A stretch of 64,000 bases of DNA from contig CM065323.1 of NCBI GenBank assembly GCA_033032175.1, positions 14,198,001-14,262,000 of the forward strand, in the 5' to 3' direction. Shown here in pieces: positions 53,560 to 63,931 of the stretch. The number at the start of each line of letters is the position of its first letter. Position 1 is the first letter of the stretch. Position numbers and translations under genes: made by a program. Below the pieces are notes generated by a model that saw only the letters and a program-made list of their open reading frames with translations, did not search any database and was not told where the DNA came from. Origin of the DNA: Saturnia japonica (Eukaryota > Arthropoda > Insecta > Lepidoptera > Saturniidae).

Positions 53560-53990
53560 AAAAAAGAAAATATCAAGATCTATCCAGTCGTTTTAGCTTG
53601 ATGCGCGCACATGCAAACAACAATCATTTTATTTATATACTTTTATATTGTTTAAAGTCATTATTATTTTCATTTGATGTAAAGAGAGGAAGTTATTTCG
53701 AGACATCACCGGCATTCACGTAATGAATGATCCATCCTATAATACTTTTTCTACAATAAAACTGGCTTCACGTACTTAGGAAGTTTATTTTAGAACCTAA
53801 CACAATACCCATGTACCTAAAAAATTACAAAATACAATTAAAAAAAATTTAGTAGTCTGAACTCGACATTAGCGGTTCTAAAGCTGAGCCGACCACTGCC
53901 ACGTTTTTGGAATCAACTATTCATTTTGCCGCTAATTCAATTTTTTTTCTAAAACCATACGATGATTTACTAGCGAAATTTTATATTTTA
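53560..53990. other. no gene identified
   Basis: AT-rich; possibly upstream BEL debris on the minus strand, but no domain can be read. Confidence 0.4.
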
Positions 53991-53992
53991 CC

Positions 53993-54190
53993 AATAAAAT
54001 ATGAACGAATGCATCTAACCTACCTGATAGTGTTATTATCTCCTGGTCAGATCTTGAATCAGATACATCATCTGGCATTGCCGACGTGTATGAAGAAATA
54101 ACGTCATGAATAAATAAATGCTAATAAACTACATTCCTGTGTATTATATTTTAATAACAGCTTCACAAATACGGAGAGAAATGTGAAAAA
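53993..54190 (-). repeat. about 195-bp dispersed repeat, copy 1 (exon-like)
   Basis: Nearly identical to 56986-57182 (about 90 percent by eye). The minus strand can be read as a short acidic exon (MADDVSDSRSDQEIITLS in copy 2) followed by a splice-donor-like GTAGGT. In this copy two positions differ. It resembles the acidic leader exons of transposase genes. Confidence 0.72.
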
Positions 54191-54199
54191 GTAGTAATT

Positions 54200-54345
54200 G
54201 AGATTTTTATTTTATTTTGAATACCCTCATAACTGATCAGTAAGTCTAGGGGTCTGGTATGAATTTTCAACGAATAATTATTTGTATTTAGCAATCGCCA
54301 GCCGCTCCCGCGGTCCGCTCGGCTCGTGCGTTATGATCGCTGTTC
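54200..54345. other. no gene seen
   Basis: Short unexplained flank between the repeat and the A tail of the R1-like LINE; GC-rich near 54300-54340. Confidence 0.4.
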
Positions 54346-54349
54346 AAAC

Positions 54350-56935
54350 TTTTTTTTTTTTTTTTTTAAACGTGAAGAAATCCGTCATGAGTACACACTC
54401 GCCCGGGGGGACGAGTAGTTATGTGAGACTCCTACTTACTAAAACTCTACGGTGTACCATCGGCCGCCATAGTGGGACGCCGCGGGCTCGCGGTTGCAAT
54501 CAACCACGTCGCCCCGGCGGCCGGCCCCAGTCAGGCCCCGGCGCTAAAGAGAGACAGTCTGGTACAACCCCAACTGTCTCCCAGACGGCTGAACCAGTGC
54601 AATGGGAAGATGGCCCCCCCCACCCATCTCCCCTTGGTTCAGCAAGGGCAGAGGAAAGAGGCGAAAAGCGCCCCCCCTAATACCCAACGTCTAAGCATCC
54701 CCTACGGTGCTCGCGATCGTAGGTGCTGGTGCTCTCTTTCTTACGGGTGGCCGGCATTTGGTGCCACCCATGTAGTGGTCCGCTGGTCTGTCGGCGTCAG
54801 CACACAAGGCACAGTGTAGCTTTTTAGCTACACACTGCAGTGCCTTGTGGCCTGCCTCACCACACCGGAAACACATTGTTCCCCGGTCAACAGCCGATGT
54901 ACAAGTAGGCCGTGTATGGCCAACGTCGAGGCACCGGTAGCACCTTAGCGGCTCTCCCTGCAGTAGGCGAACGCGAGCAGAGCTCCAGCCTACGAGTAAG
55001 CGACCAGCTTCAATCAGCGCTTTGGCAGCAGCGACTCGGAGCGACAGGTGGATCGCTCCACTGCCTCTCCCATAGGGGCGTATCTCGCCCGCCCTAATAA
55101 GGGATGGCTCGCAGCCACCTTTTGCCGCTGCCACCGCAACGACTTCTGCCTCCGTCACCGTCTCGTCGAGCCCTACGACCCGGACGTTCGCCCTCTTTAC
55201 CGGAATGGCCACAGTGGCCACATCCGCCAATGCCTCTCTGAGCTTTCGGGCCAACCCTTCAGCCTGCTCCGGACCACGGGTGCCCGGGATCTCTATGATT
55301 CGTGAGCCGGTGGCCGCGGGGCGAAGAGATAGGTTCTCAATTCCGAGTTCGGCCACCGCAGCCCGGCTCACCCCCATGAGGGCAGCCTTATAGGTTACTC
55401 TCCCCTCCACCGCTTCAGGCCGCAGTGTAACGATCACTGCAGCTGCTCGCGGCGTCGAGAAAAGCTTCCTCGTGGGCTTACCCACAGGCGCCTTACTCTT
55501 GTTAGAAGTGGGGGCCTTTGCTGCAGCAGCCGGCGGGACCGCAGCTGGTGCCTTCTTGGCCCTGCGTTTACGATGGCGGACCACAGTCATCCAGCCCACT
55601 GCCTCAGGTGCTGCAGTAGGAGCAGAGACCATGGTCGGAGGCGAGGCCCACTCCATCCCCAAGGGACGCTCGGCCGTCTTCGAGCGCTCAGGAGGCGCGA
55701 GTATAGGTGCCGAAGGCACAGGTCGCCTAGCACGCTTGGCTGTTGCCGGACCCGGAACAGACTTTTTGTCCGCAGCTAGAGGCGGGCGGACCACAGGAGC
55801 AGGAAGGAAACGGTCCTCCAGGCCGTCTATGCGGGCGGCCACTACCTCCCCAAAGGAAAGCCGGAGAGTCCTCTCCAACTTATCCATGCGAGCCTCCATA
55901 CGGGCCTCCATCTGCAGCACACACGAAGGAGTTTCTGGCCCCTGGCTGAGAGGCTCCCTTGACGTCTGTGGTTCCGGCGAGTGAGGCAATGCAACTGCCT
56001 GGCCACGCAAAGAATCCAGCTTAGCCTTAAGCTCCGCAAGTTCGTCGCGAAGCATACGCGTCTCACGCCGCAGGATCAGGGTTTCTGTCTCAACTGTTCG
56101 CGTGAGTGCCGTCGAAGTAATTTCTTGCAGCGTTCTAGCTGCATCTTTCAGCTCTTTGATAAAAGTACCCTTGAGGTTGCCGCTCCTCTTGCAGACCTCA
56201 AGAATATTGGTGACTTTTACCGCCGCTAAAGCCCTCAGCCTCTCCGGGTCGAAGGTCTCAATATCCTCCGGGAATCCCTCCGTGTCAACTCCAAGGAGGA
56301 CATCACCGCTGCTGGCCTGCTGTGCTGCCACTGCTTGACCAAGCGCTATATCCGCTTAAACTACGGCCGTACGCCTGGAACCCGGCAAGCTACCCAGGTC
56401 ACAAGTTTTGCCTCTATGCGCCGTCGATATCTTGGGAGGAGTTCCCACTCCAACTGCACCAACCTCATCCAAAAGATGCGGCCGCTTCCTGCCGTCAAAC
56501 GCAGGCACCGTCGCAGAGCTATGAGAGCTATTGCCCCAGTGGCTGACCGTAAATTGGTCAAGCTCCGGATCCCGCTCCAAGACCACAATAGCTCCATCGG
56601 TTGTCCGTTTATTCATCGCCGAAGTCATCGTTTGTGTAGAATCAGTTGTCCTAACACTAGCCAAAGTAGTATTTTTATAACGAGGGGCTGCCCGAGCTAG
56701 GCTGGTACCCTCCTGGGGTAATAATTTTTTAAATCTTGCGTCCATTCTTAACTCCCGTGAACCGTCTAGTTCGCAGTACGCCTGCCGGATAAGCAAGAGG
56801 GATACCAGGAAGAGCGCGTCAGATATTAGCCGCCGCCCAAAGTAGTCAACGTTGACCGGGGTGCACCACGAGGAGGTTTCTTACTTCGCACCCAACCTAA
56901 CCAATTTTATCACTCACAAAGGAAAAAAGAAAATA
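54350..56935 (-). mobile_element. R1-like LINE, ORF1-only copy with poly(A) tail
   Basis: On the minus strand: a leader (56935-56797), a long ORF1 (56796-54691), about 320 bp of GC-rich 3' sequence, and an A run of about 18-19 at 54349-54367 (seen as T on the plus strand). No ORF2 lies between ORF1 and the tail. Base composition is far more GC-rich than the surroundings, indicating a recently arrived or compositionally distinct family. The terminal duplication was not identified. Confidence 0.72.
54691..56796 (-). pseudogene. R1-like LINE ORF1 (gag-like), single in-frame stop
   Basis: The frame starting at 56796 (MLIRQAYCELDGSRELRMDA) continues unshifted to 54691 but for one TAA at 56358-56356, about 700 codons in all. 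After the stop it has QASSGDVLLGVDTEGFPEDI, a coiled coil (LRRETRMLRDELAELKAKLD, about residues 240-270), a long proline/alanine-rich basic linker, an RRM-like fold region (VRVVGLDETVTEAEVVAVAA), and knuckles CYRCLDVGHTRPTC, CFRCGEAGHKALQC and CALCADADRPADHYMGGTKC. This is the full R1-type gag layout. A shorter start at 56331 would give 546 intact residues, so a functional truncated form is possible. Confidence 0.83.
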
Positions 56936-56985
56936 TCGCACTCGAAACAAAAAACGATGATTTCCTAGAGAAGTCATAAATAAAA

Positions 56986-57182
56986 TATGATCGAATGCAT
57001 CTCACCTACCTGATAGTGTTATTATCTCCTGGTCAGATCTTGAATCAGATACATCATCTGCCATTGCCGACGTGTCTGAAGAAATAACGTCATGAATAAA
57101 TAAATGCTATTAAACTAAATTCCTGTGTAATTATATTATAATAAGAGCTTCACAAATGCGGAAAGAAATGTAAACATATACC
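56986..57182 (-). repeat. about 195-bp dispersed repeat, copy 2 (exon-like)
   Basis: Matches 53993-54190. The minus strand reads M-ADDVSDSRSDQEIITLS then G|GTAGGTGAG, a plausible donor. The second pogo element starts 40 bp to the right. Confidence 0.72.
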
Positions 57183-57230
57183 TACCTAACAAAAAATAAA
57201 AGTAATAATAATAAATAAAAATAAGGTAAA

Positions 57231-57480
57231 GGCACCTAATTCCGCGGTGTTTTCACCAAAACTTAAAAGAACATTAAAAATTAAGTATTTATTATACCTT
57301 TTTGTAGAATTGAATATTTTTGTCAGAAGTATTATTTATCTTTTTTTTTAAATACACTCACAGTTTGACAATAAAAGTTTATTATAAATGTTAAATTATC
57401 CAAAAATATGAATAAGTCCAAGGCACCTTATTCCGATTTAAAAATCCTAATTCCGATGCATTTGGTTCCTAATTCCGAGT
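57231..57480 (+). promoter_or_regulatory. left subterminal iterons of pogo element 2
   Basis: The core GCACCTAATTCCG or CTAATTCCG occurs at 57231-57244, 57422-57435 (CTTATTCCG), 57445-57455 and 57467-57480. Matching copies near the right end lie at 61599-61613, 61624-61637, 61679-61689, 62064-62080 and 62472-62492. Likely transposase-binding sites, by inference. Confidence 0.6.
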
Positions 57481-57489
57481 GCATAAAAT

Positions 57490-58480
57490 ACAAAGGAAAG
57501 GAGGTGGGGAGAATGATACATGATGTTTAAAAATCAGGTCTATTTATAGTCTTTGGATTTTAAATCAGTCTTAGTCTCTATTTTATCTAATTAATAAAAT
57601 AGCACCACAATATGTAATATACTTAGATAATAAATAACATTATTTAAAATGTAAATGGAAAATGAAATATTGTTAAATAATCTCGCTAATGGAGATTTTT
57701 TTGTTTTCTACTTAGTAATATATAAATAGATATAAACATGTGATATTATTAAGCATTATCAAGCTTTATCTCGTTTAGATTTAAACATTGTATTTTTGTT
57801 AAATAATAAGTACTTAGTTACTTATCTTGTAAAAAACAAAATATGAAAATTATAGCACAATGCATTTCTGAGGGCATCATATATCGCGTGATATCCCGAT
57901 TAGCCAATTAGCGACGACCGTGGCCACTCGCGGTTCACAGAATGACGTTGCATTCGATCTGTAATCCGCCGTCTTTGACTCAGGGCGTTCGTTAAAAATT
58001 ATAATTTCGTTTGTGCATTCTATTCGGTTGTTTGTACGCGTGCTATCGGAGGTGGATATATAACCCACGCTAAAAAATGGATTATCAAAATTAACATAAA
58101 AAAGACTAACAAACAATACGCGATTCTCATTATGAAACTAATTCATTCACTGAAAACAGAACAATCAATGTTAATTATTCAAACTTAAAAAACCGATATT
58201 TACGACCGAATACTAATCTCGTATAAAATCAAAACTATTATCATTTAAGAATAACAGTATATTATTATGTATTATTTAGTAGTATTAAGCATAACAATTG
58301 TTGTAAGATTCATATCAAAAATAATAATTATAACTTATTAAGAGATTAGAATAACAATAAACACTAGTATTCAGGAACAATGTAGCATAACAGTAGCAAT
58401 CATTTAGGTTAAATAACTAGAAATTAATTAATCAGAAAGAAAATAAATACAATCAAAAACGAGTTATCACATTATCCCAT
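57490..58480. other. pogo element 2 left non-coding region
   Basis: AT-rich, no gene. A GC-richer patch at 57880-58010 has no coding signal. It lies between the iterons and the 3' end of the transposase. Confidence 0.5.
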
Positions 58481-58486
58481 AGAAAG

Positions 58487-60761
58487 CTACGTTGAACCGG
58501 CCGATGTAGATTCACCGAACAATTCGGTATAGGTTTTCTTAACACTGGAAGTTTTTTTATTTCTTATGGTCAGCGTAAGGAGTTCATCATCGTTGGATGA
58601 TTCAGAGTTGAATATGTAAGTTGGATTATTTCTTCGACGTGGTAAGGCTATTTGTATATTGTCGTCATCTATATTTGCCTCAGTTTCTTGATCTTCTTCA
58701 ATGTTTTCAAGGTTGGTTGGATTTTTAAATTTAAATATAGTTTTTTGTACGTTATTTTTCTCTGTTTTTTTTTTAAGGTTTTGAAATTTCTTTTCCTCTT
58801 GTTTCTTTAATCTCTCTGCTCGTCTTTTGAGAATTCCATCACTTTTTTCTTTCTTTTCTTTTTCAACTCTACGTTGATATTCTATAAATTCGTTAGCAAC
58901 TGCAACCGTCGGGGTTTGTTTTTTAATTTGTCTAGTTGTTGTTTTTTTCGGGGATTTTGGAAAGAAAAACGCTGTTTTGAATGGAGTTGGAAAATTTGGT
59001 TTCTTATTAGAAGGTATGCTTTCAACTGCTAGTGTTTCATTCGTACTCAGGTTGGGGCTGTCAACAAGGTTGGAAATATTCAGGGCTAACTCACTGCTTG
59101 ACTGCCGTGAGCTTGCTCGGGATGATGGAAAATTTAGAGTCCTGGAACAACAAGGTTGTGACACATCTTCAGTTACATCTCCAAGTGATTTTTCCCTTTG
59201 CAAAACATTGCTAGAATCAGATGAATATCGCTTTGAATGTTTATTTCGCGGCGTCAGTGACTGATCATCATCTAGTAGGGCAATATCATTGCTAATGATA
59301 GATTCAGGATTTGGGCTCAGAGGAAGTATGATACTACCATTTGAACCTATTTCCATATTCAAAACAACATCTGATAAATCACAATCTCGTATGTTGTTCA
59401 CGATAGTTGTATCGTTGAAAATAGGAGGAGCCTGTGGTTTTTCTTGTTGAATTTTCTTCCAGAATTCAAATAAACATCTGTATCTTTCCTCACCTTCCCA
59501 TTCGTTTCTCAAACTCCTCGAAAAAAACATTAAATTGCTCTGTGGACTGTTCCTGTGTATTAATAACAGCGATATCTGTTTCCTGTGGAATTACCTTTGA
59601 GAAGTCAATATTATTGGCATCAAATGGAAAGACTCCAGCGCTTCGAAAGCTATTTTTTATTGTATCTGCTTTAAGGCTTTTTTCGAAACATTTTTGTACT
59701 TCTATGGCGAAATCTGTGCGCTTTAGTTTGGCGTAATTATTATTTACTCTGAAGTCGTGAACAACGTTTTTCCATATACCCTTAACAGGTCGAAAAACTC
59801 CAACATCCAGTGGTTGAAGGAGGTGCGTCGAATTTGGTAATAATGCAATGAGTATAATTCCTTTTTCTTTGCAGAAAAGACTTAATGGCAATGAAATGTG
59901 TGAGGTATGGCCATCCATGAATAGGGCGACTGGCATTGTTATTTTGTTTTCTAGTAACCACTTGTAAAATACATTCGCAACATATTCATAAAAGGCCTCC
60001 ATATTCATCCACCCTGATTCTGTGCATCCTATACCCCAAGTAGGTGGCACCGTCAAAGGCAAGTTTTTTGGCAAGCGTTTGTATGGATATAATACCATAG
60101 GTGGAGCAATTTTGCCACCAGCTGAAACGTTAACTAAGACAGTTAAGCATTCTTTATCGTCGTTAGCAACTCTGTTATACACACGCTTGCTACCTTTTTT
60201 TACTAAGACGTCTTTTTCTTTGGGACAGAGAAAAAAGGCAGTTTCGTCGCAGTTATAAACTCTTGACTCATCTGCAAGTACACTTAATAAATTATTTGTT
60301 TCAAAATAACTTTTGACTCTACCAAACCAATTGCGCACATCTTGTTCAGTTATTTTGTTTCGATGAGTTGGCAAAGTTTGTGCTACTCTCTTTACAACTG
60401 TTGGGTGTCTTGATAAGAAATTAGTAAGCCAATGTTTACCAGGGATGCCATCTTTAAAAGTGTTTGGTCGGTTTAAATTTTCAACCAGCTTTGCCACTCC
60501 TTGCTTCAATTGCTCCTTAGAAACTGGGAAACCGTGTTTTCCTAGATAATGGATCCAGTCAACAATTTTCGTTTCTTCCGATTTTGAGAGTACCGTTTTT
60601 CTGCCGGGTATATCGCGACAATATTTTTTGTCACGTTTGTCCCGCAATGTCGTTTCTGGAATATTGTACTGTCGAGAAACTTTGTAAACACTACTGCCAT
60701 TACTAATTGCTGTAATAGCATTTTGAAGATCCTCTTCCGTGTACTTTTTTCTTGACTTCAT
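58487..60761 (-). pseudogene. pogo/Tigger-like (psq HTH, CENPB, DDE_1) transposase, one frameshift
   Basis: The start is chosen at 60761 (MKSRKKYTEEDLQNAI), six codons after an upstream ATG. It has a psq-type HTH (SVYKVSRQYNIPETTLRDK), a CENPB-type domain (KHWLTNFLSRHP) and a DDE core with all three Asp: YNCDETAFFL, ALFMDGHTSHIS and HLLQPLDVGVFR. The first frame ends at 59490. The protein continues in the +1 frame from about 59500 (NEWEGEERYRCLFEFWKK), with a long disordered, charged tail to 58487 containing a strong helix (EYQRRVEKEKKEKSDGILKR). One base lost or gained near 59500 is the only visible defect, so inactivation is recent or the junction is spliced/recoded. Confidence 0.87.
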
Positions 60762-60805
60762 TATCCTACAATAAAACAATTACAATAATAAAATAATTTA
60801 TTATG

Positions 60806-61485
60806 TTTTTTTTTTATCGTAGCACTGCAAAGTGACAACACTGTCCCTGATGGTAAGTACAATGTAATCCAATAATATCGGCGACTACCGTGGGATCAAC
60901 AATCCATCGTAAGTCGCCGCTGTCATGCCGGCCTGCTTAAATGTCTCTTCACATTATGCTTAAAGGACTCCATGTTATAGGAAGAAAGGAACACACTAGT
61001 CGGGAGACGGTACCACATCTTCACAGTACGGCAAAGATAAGATGAATCTTATTTATTTGTTCGTGCCAAGATGGAGGTCACCGTAAAGCTATGGCTCCGG
61101 AGCCCAGCGCGCGTGGTACGGTTATGAAAGGGAGAAGCGGAAATTACGTTGAAAAGCTCTTCAGAACATTCGCCATTATACAGACGGTAGAACACGCTCA
61201 GCGAGGCAATGTCCCTGCGCAGCTGAAGCGGCTCGATGAACTTAGTAACGTCTGCATCATTTACAATACGAACAGCCCGTTTCTACAACCTGTCCAGGGC
61301 TTCAAGGAGGTACTTAGCGGATCCGTCCCAAAGGTGCGAACAGTATTCCATACAAGGCCGAATTTGTGCCTTGTAAAGCAGATACAGCTGTTCGGGCGTG
61401 AAAAACCGTCGCACCCTGTTCAGGACTCCAAGTCTACGAGATGTAGTGGATATGATACTCCCGGTGTAATCTTTGAAAGTATCAG
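60806..61485 (-). mobile_element. 5'-truncated LINE 3' fragment inside pogo element 2
   Basis: An A10 tail (60806-60815, T on plus) and a duplication ATTATG at 60800-60805 and 61486-61491 frame the insert. The minus strand encodes the end of a LINE RT/C-terminal domain: GVLNRVRRFFTPEQLYLLYK, EALDRLQKRAVRIVNDADVT, FIEPLQLRRDIASLSVFYRL, and a final stop just before the tail. One stop (near 61046) is in the frame. It lies just upstream of the transposase start, so it may have removed promoter sequence. Confidence 0.82.
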
Positions 61486-61494
61486 ATTATGAAA

Positions 61495-62490
61495 GTTAAT
61501 TTGAAGTGCAAATATATTCTTGTAGTTACTAAAACCATCAAAAGTGCTTAACAAGCCGATAAGATAATGAACACTCTGTATTTAACGTGTTACAATACCA
61601 CGGAATTAGGTACTCATATAACATTATTCCGATTTAATTACATCGGAATAAAGTTTTATAATCGTAAATCAAGTTTTCTAATTCCGAGTAGTAAAAAGTA
61701 AAAGATTTTTTAATATTAAATGTATAAATTGATGTTTAATTGCGATATCTTAAAAATATACAAAGCACACTCCGGATTATACCAGAACACATTAATAACT
61801 AAATTTTCAGTACTAACATTTCCCATACAACGAAATAGTAAAGTACCTAAACAGACAATCTTTGACCTGCTATAATTAGTAAATGCGACGCCATAGTGTA
61901 CCTCAGAATTAGATTTTTATATTTATGAGTTTTTTAAGTAATCAGAACTAAAATATTAAGTTCGTAATCATAAAACTGCCTTCAAAATTTAAAAAAAAGA
62001 TAACGCTTAAGAAATTGTATTTCCGTGGTATACATCGGCATTTAGGAACCTACTATAATATTTGGCACCTAATGCCGCGGTATTTTAAAATCTTATTTTC
62101 TCCTCAATTTGTGAAGAAAACACAAAAAAAATAAGTATTTTCGATAAATAATATAACCCTTCCAATATTTCAACCTAAACCAAAACTCACACAGTATTAA
62201 ACTACCATCTAAAACACTATTTAACAAATAGTATTACTCACGTGCATAAGGTCCGAAATGTATGAAACGTCTGTTCGAGTCAACTGCTAGCATCGAACTG
62301 ACCGTTTATTTTAAAACGTACACACACAACAGCACTCCTTTGCTCATATAAAAATGAACAGATAAATTAATAATTGAATAATGTATCTTGCAGACAAAAA
62401 TAATAAATAAATTACTTGAAAACGTCGTTATTCTAAATACATCGGAATATGGTGCCATTTTTAGAACCCCTCGGAATTGAGTGCCTTTAC
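61495..62490. other. pogo element 2 right non-coding region
   Basis: AT-rich, no gene; contains the right-hand CTAATTCCG/CGGAATTAG motifs. Confidence 0.55.
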
Positions 62491-62494
62491 CTTA

Positions 62495-62775
62495 ATAAGT
62501 GCATCAAGATTTTAGCATTAATGTTAGTAGGAGCTAATAAACCAAGTGGGTCAAAAATGTTGGCAATGATGAATACTATAGTTCGTTTTGTATGCTGTGT
62601 AATAACTATTGCTAGGTATAGACATAGCTAAGCAATCTTTAGCAGGTAACCACTTAAGACCTAGTGTCTTTACCATGTCATGTGGAAAAAAATCATAAGA
62701 CTGTGTGGGTGGGTGTATTCTGAGGTGTTCGCATTGTAACATGTGTGAGGATCTCACTGTGGTTAGCTCACTAAC
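62495..62775 (-). pseudogene. BEL/Pao reverse transcriptase fragment
   Basis: Reads VKTLGLKWLPAKDCLAMSIP and then, with slips, a SIIANIFDPLGLL-like remnant (SIHHCQHF-PTWFISS), the conserved end of BEL RT. Truncated on the left at the TA where pogo element 2 was inserted and on the right near 62770 at a LINE tail. The continuing BEL sequence is not found to the left of the pogo element. Confidence 0.68.
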
Positions 62776-62960
62776 TTATTTATTTATTTATAGGGAAATC
62801 CAACAGCTTATACATATACTCTTATAAACTAACTTAGTCTAAACATTAAGCCAAAACAGGATTTCACAAATAAAGTTACAACAATAATGGTTAAAATTAA
62901 AATTAAAAAACAGTACCTAGTTTGTTTTTTCTTTTTTCAATTTTTATCTATCTAGGAGTT
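62776..62960 (-). mobile_element. LINE 3' tail fragment
   Basis: Starts with TTATTTATTTATTTATAGGG at about 62777, the complement of a (TAAA)n-type tail, followed by non-coding 3' UTR-like sequence. By tail type it belongs to a CR1/Jockey-like LINE. Its inner border is uncertain. Confidence 0.5.
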
Positions 62961-63430
62961 TTATTGCATCACGGCACTGTAGCTTACGATAACAACATTA
63001 CGATCCAAAAATAATGGTGAGCACCGAGATGTTGGTAGTTGACTCGAAAACTAGGTGGCTGACAGAGTCGAAGTTCAATAATAGAAGTAGCTACGGAAAT
63101 TCGTAACAATTTATTAAGCAAGACTGCAGTCCTATCCGATGACAGTTTTAACGTTTAGCGTTTGTTCACAATTTCACCTGATTTTAAGTGACAATGAGGC
63201 CCAAGATATATGCTATGCCTCCTGCAACATCGGAACACTTAATTACCCCAGGGGCGCAGGAATAGCTAAAACGTACCCTGTACAGTGGACATCGTACCAC
63301 CTTCAATTTAAATTTTCTCATCATGCACCTTGCAGGGTATTCCAGCAGATGCACATGAGAACCATGGATTATTATACTGTCATCATTGAGAATTGTGGTC
63401 AAGTGTGAACATTAATACAATAAGAAAAAC
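62961..63430. other. no gene identified
   Basis: A plus-strand open frame (63139-63408) has no recognisable motif and is not supported by other signals. The stretch probably belongs to an intron or flank of the small-exon gene that follows. Confidence 0.35.
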
Positions 63431-63434
63431 TTAC

Positions 63435-63925
63435 CAGACTGAGATTCCAATTGATTACTCTCCGGATCCTCGTGTCGATTTACTTCAGGCTCTCGTTCTC
63501 TTAATAGTGCTGGTAGAGGGCTCGACGTACCGGAACACGATTCTTTTTACAAATTAGAAATGACAGAATATAAATGAAATAATGAGAACATTATATATTG
63601 CAAGACAATAGAAAGTATTTCATCTGAATTACCTGAAAGAGGTACCTCCAGTGGAGGTGGCGTCGACATATCAACTTGACGCGGCGGTGTCCAGTCTAAA
63701 AAAGCAACTTAACGATATATAAAAATATGAATATAATTATAAAGTATCATAACAAAACATAAACCATATAAATAAATTTTACAAATATATTTCCAATTAA
63801 CTCACATGGTGTCTGTTCTCTATGCCGCCATAGAAATAAAATCATTTAAATTTATTTCTTTCCGCTGCATAAACAATACCCGATTCCTCCTCTTCAGAAT
63901 GAATAGGTGAACTCGAGTTCGACAT
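63435..63925 (-). pseudogene. truncated transposase-like gene, leader exons (piggyBac-leader-like)
   Basis: On the minus strand an acidic start MSNSSSPIHSEEEESGIVYA (from 63925) is followed by three exon ends with GT/AG signals and matching phase: one ending 63806, 63695-63633 and 63542-63435. They encode WTPPRQVDMSTPPPLEVPLS and CSGTSSPLPALLREREPEVN. Spacing and composition echo the piggyBac leader exons at 41692-41421 (PPLEEPL; STSGSV...PLPGPSN). No catalytic exon follows to the left, and an in-frame TGA or missed splice lies near 63842. Confidence 0.5.
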
Positions 63926-63931
63926 TATATA

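Larger units (their letters stand above)
57224..62492. mobile_element. second pogo-family element, 5269 bp, inserted at TA
   Basis: The terminal repeats AGGTAAAGGCACCTAATTCCG (57224) and, read inward from 62492, AGGTAAAGGCACTCAATTCCG differ at two positions. TA flanks both ends (57222-57223, 62493-62494). The element carries one transposase gene (minus) and a later LINE insertion. Subterminal CTAATTCCG motifs are repeated at both ends. Confidence 0.92.

Noticed and set aside
55472..56230. Several plus-strand open frames opposite the R1-like ORF1
   Set aside because: High GC content on the coding strand suppresses stops in the antisense frames; the proteins have no recognisable motif.
53993..57182. 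The 195-bp direct repeat as a giant target duplication of the ORF1-only LINE
   Set aside because: The copies differ at about one position in ten, and neither directly abuts the LINE ends, so they are separate older repeats.
59490..59530. Programmed -1 frameshift at a T TTT TTC slippery site in the second pogo transposase
   Set aside because: The heptamer is in the right phase, but a -1 shift leads at once to a stop. The downstream tail is in the +1 frame, so this site cannot explain it.
63139..63408. Plus-strand 89-residue open frame as a gene
   Set aside because: No motif, no matching splice or start context, and the opposite strand is equally open.
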